Shown here: positions 5,112 through 7,845 of the stretch, piece after piece
Layout: each line of letters opens with the position of its first letter
Position numbering within the stretch: the first letter of the stretch is position 1
Notes under the pieces: generated by a model
The model's input: the letters and a program-made list of their open reading frames with translations, nothing else
Database searches by the model: none
What the model was told of the DNA's origin: nothing
Assembly: GCA_039908535.1 (NCBI GenBank)
Contig: JAMOAW010000102.1
Span: forward strand, 1-7,845
Direction: 5' to 3'
DNA length: 7,845 nucleotides
Origin: JAMOAW01 sp039908535
GTDB lineage: Bacteria > Pseudomonadota > Magnetococcia > Magnetococcales > JADFZT01
Translations under genes and position numbers: made by a program

Positions 5112-7219
5112 AAGTGCCTATATAAATTACATTTTTCCAAAAGGTTGGCATGAGTATCCAAAGCAATGATCCGGCCATTATCCATGACCGCAATGCCCTG
5201 ACATAACGTGAGCGTCGCCAAACGGTGTGACACCAAAATCACCGTCCGACCTGCGGCAATGCGAGCCAAGTTATCCATCACCATGGATTCACTCTCTGGA
5301 TCCAAAGAACTGGTCGCCTCGTCCAAGATTAAGATGGGTGGCTTAGATAACAAAGCTCTTGCCAAAGCCAAGCGTTGTTTTTGTCCACCAGAGAGATTGG
5401 CACCGTTCTCCTCTAGGAGGGTTTCATAGCCGTGAGGCAACCGTTCGATAAACTCCACTGCTCCAGCCAAATGGGCCGCCTGGGCAATTTCGTCCAGTGA
5501 GGCGTCTGGTTTGGTCACCCCAATATTTTCGCGCACGGTCCCGCGGAATAAAAAATTTTCCTGCAACACCACCCCAATTTGTCGGCGCAAGTGGGCGAGA
5601 TCGATTTCACGTAAATCCACCCCATCCAAACGAATAATCCCCTCCTGAATCGAATACATTCCTTGGATGAGCTTGGTCAAGGTCGATTTTCCTGAGCCAC
5701 TTCGACCAACCAAACCCAACAGAGTTCCTGCCGGAAGGTTCATATTGACGCGGTCCACGACTGGGGAGGCACTGCTGCCATAACGAAAGCTCACCTGTTG
5801 TAATTCAATTCTACCGCGCAAAATAGGGGTCAAACCGGCACGACCTGCGGGTCTTTCTGGAGGATGGTTCATCACGGTTGCCAGCATGCTTACGGACAAC
5901 GCTGTTTCTTGGTACTCCTGGACCAAGGCGACGATTTGCACCAAGGGAGTGACCACGCGACCGGCGAGCATTTGAAAGGCCACCAACGCTCCGACGGTTA
6001 ATTCTTTTGAAAAGACATCTGTTGCCCCAAAATAGATCACGCTGACGGTGAGCATTTGTTCCAAAAATTGGACCATTGCCTGGGCGGTAATGGAAATTTT
6101 TCCTACGCGAAAATGCATCCGCACCGCTTGAGCAGATTTTTGTTCCCAATGGCGACGTTTTACCGGTTCAATGGCCGACGCCTTGACGGTACGCATGCCC
6201 TGAATGGTTTCCACCAAAAAGCCCTGGCGTTGGGCCTCGGCATTGTATAAATCGAGCAAACCGCGTCGAAACGGTCCGATCACCACAAAGATGACCACGG
6301 CGATAAGAGCGGTAATCAATAAAGTCAAGAAGGTTAATTTTACACTATAAAAAAACAGCAGGGGGATGAAGACAAACAAGCCCACGGCATCCAGGAGGGT
6401 AAAAAGCAGACGACTGGTTAAAAACTGGCGAATTTTATCCACCTGTTGCATATGCCGCACGGTCACGCCAGAGGTGGAGAGATCAAAATAATCAATGGGC
6501 AGACTCAATAGATGCGCAAAAGTACGAGTTGCCAAACGAATGTCAATTTTATTTGTGGCGTAGAGGGATAACAGTTGTCGCAGCCAAGAGAAAACGGCAT
6601 TAAACAACAACACTGTCACAATTCCGCCTGTCAAAATTTGCAAGGTGGCATCGCTGTGATGGACCAAGACTTTATCGATCACCAATTGGAAAAAAATCGG
6701 CACGGCCAAAGCCAATACCATCATGACCACTGCGGCCACGGCAATGTTGCGAAAGACCTTGCCCTGGCGCAATATTTCAGGAATAAACCAGCGAATTCCA
6801 AAAGGTTGCTGTACGTCGCTGAGGGCATAATGACGTTTAATCAGGAGGGCTTCCCCCTGCCATTTGCTCAAAAATGCGTCACGCTCCAACACCAACAGAC
6901 CCTGGGTATTGGCCAATGGATCAAAAATCGCCACAGCCCCTTGATCCTGCCTGGTTCCGGCCACCACAACGCTATTGCCGTTGGTCAGACGTACCAACAC
7001 CGGATAGACCCCCTGTAAACGAGTCAATTCATCCCAGGTCAGTGTCACATATTTGGCCTTTAAGCCCAACTCCGTGGCCATGCGCACCAACGTGCGGGAA
7101 TCTGGTTCAGTGGTACCCAAGGCATATTCGTGAATTAACCGTTCCACCGAGGTGGCCAACCCATGATGGGCCGCCAGGCTCACCAAGCAACGTACTGAAG
7201 TATGCGAGGCAACCGTCAT
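5084..7219 (-). CDS. Type I secretion ABC exporter with inactive C39-like domain
   Basis: Encodes 711 aa from ATG 7219. Residues about 1-125 form a C39-peptidase-like domain. It aligns with active C39 domains at SVRCLVSLAAHHG, but Thr stands where the catalytic Cys should be and Asn replaces the His (TNGNSVVV); the DP pair is kept. It should therefore bind but not cut its substrate, as in HlyB-type exporters. Six membrane helices follow between about 158 and 425. The nucleotide-binding domain has Walker A GRSGSGKS (505-512), Q-loop LQEN (Gln553), signature LSGGQ (609-613), Walker B ILILDEA (629-635) and the SHR switch (His665). As a dimer it exports an unfolded RTX protein with HlyD and TolC. 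A longer frame begins at TTG 7294, inside the terminator loop. I prefer ATG 7219, preceded by AGAAAG with a 6-base gap, because homologues begin just before this segment. Confidence 0.93.
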   Translation of the reverse strand: MTVASHTSVRCLVSLAAHHGLATSVERLIHEYALGTTEPDSRTLVRMATELGLKAKYVTLTWDELTRLQGVYPVLVRLTNGNSVVVAGTRQDQGAVAIFDPLANTQGLLVLERDAFLSKWQGEALLIKRHYALSDVQQPFGIRWFIPEILRQGKVFRNIAVAAVVMMVLALAVPIFFQLVIDKVLVHHSDATLQILTGGIVTVLLFNAVFSWLRQLLSLYATNKIDIRLATRTFAHLLSLPIDYFDLSTSGVTVRHMQQVDKIRQFLTSRLLFTLLDAVGLFVFIPLLFFYSVKLTFLTLLITALIAVVIFVVIGPFRRGLLDLYNAEAQRQGFLVETIQGMRTVKASAIEPVKRRHWEQKSAQAVRMHFRVGKISITAQAMVQFLEQMLTVSVIYFGATDVFSKELTVGALVAFQMLAGRVVTPLVQIVALVQEYQETALSVSMLATVMNHPPERPAGRAGLTPILRGRIELQQVSFRYGSSASPVVDRVNMNLPAGTLLGLVGRSGSGKSTLTKLIQGMYSIQEGIIRLDGVDLREIDLAHLRRQIGVVLQENFLFRGTVRENIGVTKPDASLDEIAQAAHLAGAVEFIERLPHGYETLLEENGANLSGGQKQRLALARALLSKPPILILDEATSSLDPESESMVMDNLARIAAGRTVILVSHRLATLTLCQGIAVMDNGRIIALDTHANLLEKCNLYRHLWDKQNYHR

Positions 7220-7225
7220 ACAAGA

Positions 7226-7231
7226 CTTTCT
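7226..7231 (-). promoter_or_regulatory. Weak ribosome binding site of the ABC exporter gene
   Basis: AGAAAG on the minus strand, six bases before ATG 7219. It decides between this start and the longer frame from TTG 7294, which would begin inside the terminator hairpin. Confidence 0.4.
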
Positions 7232-7277
7232 AAAATTTGGATCAAACTTGAGGCCTTTAGATAAAAGAACAAAGGAA

Positions 7278-7315
7278 AAACCCATATGGGACAATGAACT
7301 GTCCCATATGGGTTT
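7278..7315 (-). terminator. Intrinsic terminator between the secreted-protein gene and the exporter genes
   Basis: Perfect 16-base arms (7278-7293 and 7300-7315) enclose the loop GTTCAT. On the minus strand the stem ends in GGGTTT and runs into T's. It sits 28 bases after the stop of the RTX-type fragment and about 60 bases before the exporter start. Each arm contains CCCATATGGG, itself a perfect palindrome. In the E. coli hemolysin operon a terminator at the same place limits transcription of the transporter genes relative to the toxin, and RfaH overcomes it; a similar role here is inferred. Confidence 0.85.
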
Positions 7316-7343
7316 GTTTTAGAGTTTATTTTTTACCAAATAC

Positions 7344-7647
7344 TTAATTCGCCATAAAAATCTGCCCAGCCGTTAGGTTAGAGGTGTTAAGAGTCGCAAT
7401 ATTAACTGCCGCCAAAGCCCCGTTACCATCCGCATCGTAGCTCAATAGACGGTTAGCTGTATTGAAAATAAACCGTTGATCAGCATTCGTAGCCACACCT
7501 GTTTCGTTGGCGATAAAGGCCATTGGATCCAATATTCCAGTCGCAAGAGAACCAAAATTCGGGCTAAAAAAGAGGAGTTGATCCCCTTCGGATGCATTGA
7601 AATCAGTCAGAGTGTTTTGACCTTCATCTGGAGACTTAAAATAAAAT
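7344..7647 (-). pseudogene. 3' fragment of an RTX-type type I secretion substrate gene, cut by an IS
   Basis: The last 100 codons of a gene are open from the IS border to TAA at 7344. The product reads SPDEGQNTLTDFNASEGDQL, LLFFSPNFGSLATG, AFIANETGVATNADQRFIFN, TANRLLSYDADGNGA and AVNIATLNTSNLTAGQIFMAN. This is the usual C-terminal block of RTX-type secreted proteins: a TDF box with 'EGDQL', then 'A..ADQRFIF(Y)..L.YDADGNG', then a hydrophobic end, and it carries the uncleaved type I secretion signal. No in-frame ATG or GTG precedes it; the frame stays open a further ten codons into the IS and stops at TGA 7677-7679. The N-terminal part should lie beyond the IS, outside the window. It sits directly before the exporter genes, so it was very likely their substrate. 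Confidence 0.8.
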
Positions 7648-7845
7648 GGGTGTGGATCTTTTAGAACGACACCATTTCAGGCTGCCATAAGCACTGGAGG
7701 AAGTGCATAACGCGAAAGGTGATTGTGTTTGAGCTCCGCCGATAAGTGGTACTGCCAGTACTCATGAAAGTCACCGCTTGATCTTAACGACCTCAATTTC
7801 AGCACGGCTTCCGCCCTCTTTAGCCCCCAACGAGCTCCGGTCAAG
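7648..7845 (-). mobile_element. 3' end of an ISKra4-like insertion sequence (continues past the window)
   Basis: The left border is placed where RTX-type coding sequence stops and GGGTGTGGATCTTTTAGAAC begins on the plus strand, 29 bases outside the transposase stop codon. This first stretch is itself an imperfect palindrome (GTGT...TCT-TTT-AGA...ACAC), as expected for a terminal repeat. The other end and the target-site duplication are outside the window, so the exact border may be off by a few bases. Confidence 0.65.
7677..7844 (-). CDS. ISKra4-like transposase, C-terminal 55 residues (partial)
   Basis: Reading inward from the window edge on the minus strand, the frame gives LTGARWGLKRAEAVLKLRSL, then RSSGDFHEYWQYHLSAELKH and NHLSRYALPPVLMAA, ending in TGA at 7677. 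The pattern 'GARW...GAEAVLKLRAL..SGDF.EYW..H...E..RNH..RY' is the C-terminal end I associate with ISKra4-family DDE transposases, whose last catalytic helix lies in this region. The N-terminus and the rest of the catalytic core are outside the window. No frameshift is visible in this part. The family name rests on recall of the motif, not on a search. Confidence 0.7.
   Translation of the reverse strand: MTGARWGLKRAEAVLKLRSLRSSGDFHEYWQYHLSAELKHNHLSRYALPPVLMAA

Noticed and set aside
5208..5429. Plus-strand open frames opposite the exporter, adaptor and PD-(D/E)XK genes
   Set aside because: They lie entirely opposite well-supported minus-strand genes, show no domain and have no ribosome binding site, so they are mirror frames.
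7220..7294. Longer exporter reading frame starting at TTG 7294
   Set aside because: It would start in the loop of a perfect terminator and add 25 residues unlike exporter N-termini. ATG 7219 has a possible ribosome binding site and fits the C39-like domain start.
7344..7532. A free-standing 62-aa gene starting at TTG 7532
   Set aside because: The same frame stays open upstream with clear RTX-type sequence (TDFNASEGDQL), so the short form is only the end of a larger gene.

Overview
The window looks like accessory chromosomal DNA from a Gram-negative bacterium, most likely a member of the Pseudomonadota. The grounds are an inner-membrane ABC exporter and HlyD adaptor pair of the type I secretion kind, a 3' fragment of an RTX-type secreted protein, Sec signal peptides and Shine-Dalgarno sites. 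The mix of T1SS, a DUF4351/Rpn-like protein and 'VNxNF' tails fits environmental aquatic groups, but no marker fixes the genus. Every supported gene is on the minus strand.

Right end (3720-7845). In the direction of transcription there is the 3' end of an insertion sequence (C-terminus of an ISKra4-like transposase), then a 100-codon C-terminal fragment of an RTX-type type I secretion substrate. The inferred junction between the two is at 7647/7648. A strong intrinsic terminator (7278-7315) follows, then the ABC exporter (5084-7219) and, overlapping it by 28 bases, the HlyD-like adaptor (3720-5111). The layout substrate, terminator, ABC, adaptor is that of a classical T1SS operon, but the IS appears to have cut the substrate gene. 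The outer-membrane TolC partner is not in the window.

Middle (2108-3719). A PD-(D/E)XK/DUF4351 protein (2642-3508) stands alone, with a TATAAT element inside a small inverted repeat upstream and a bidirectional-type terminator about 150 bases downstream. From 2108 to 2641 I see no gene. The stretch holds several inverted repeats, including three mutually complementary GGTCCACAGG-like arms that could form alternative hairpins.

Left part (612-2107). Two 225-bp direct repeats (946-1170 and 1883-2107, about 84% identical by hand alignment) encode the same roughly 70-residue segment on the minus strand, but each is followed by a different C-terminal extension. One extension ends like the C-terminal arm of IHF/HU; the other is unrecognised. 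Each copy has its own frameshift at a homopolymer run, so I annotate both as broken genes. Between them lies a 70-aa two-helix membrane protein of the 'transporter suffix' type.

Left edge (12-611). A Sec-exported C-type lectin-fold protein with a VNxNF/coiled-coil tail has a clear ribosome binding site. No link to the type I system is visible.
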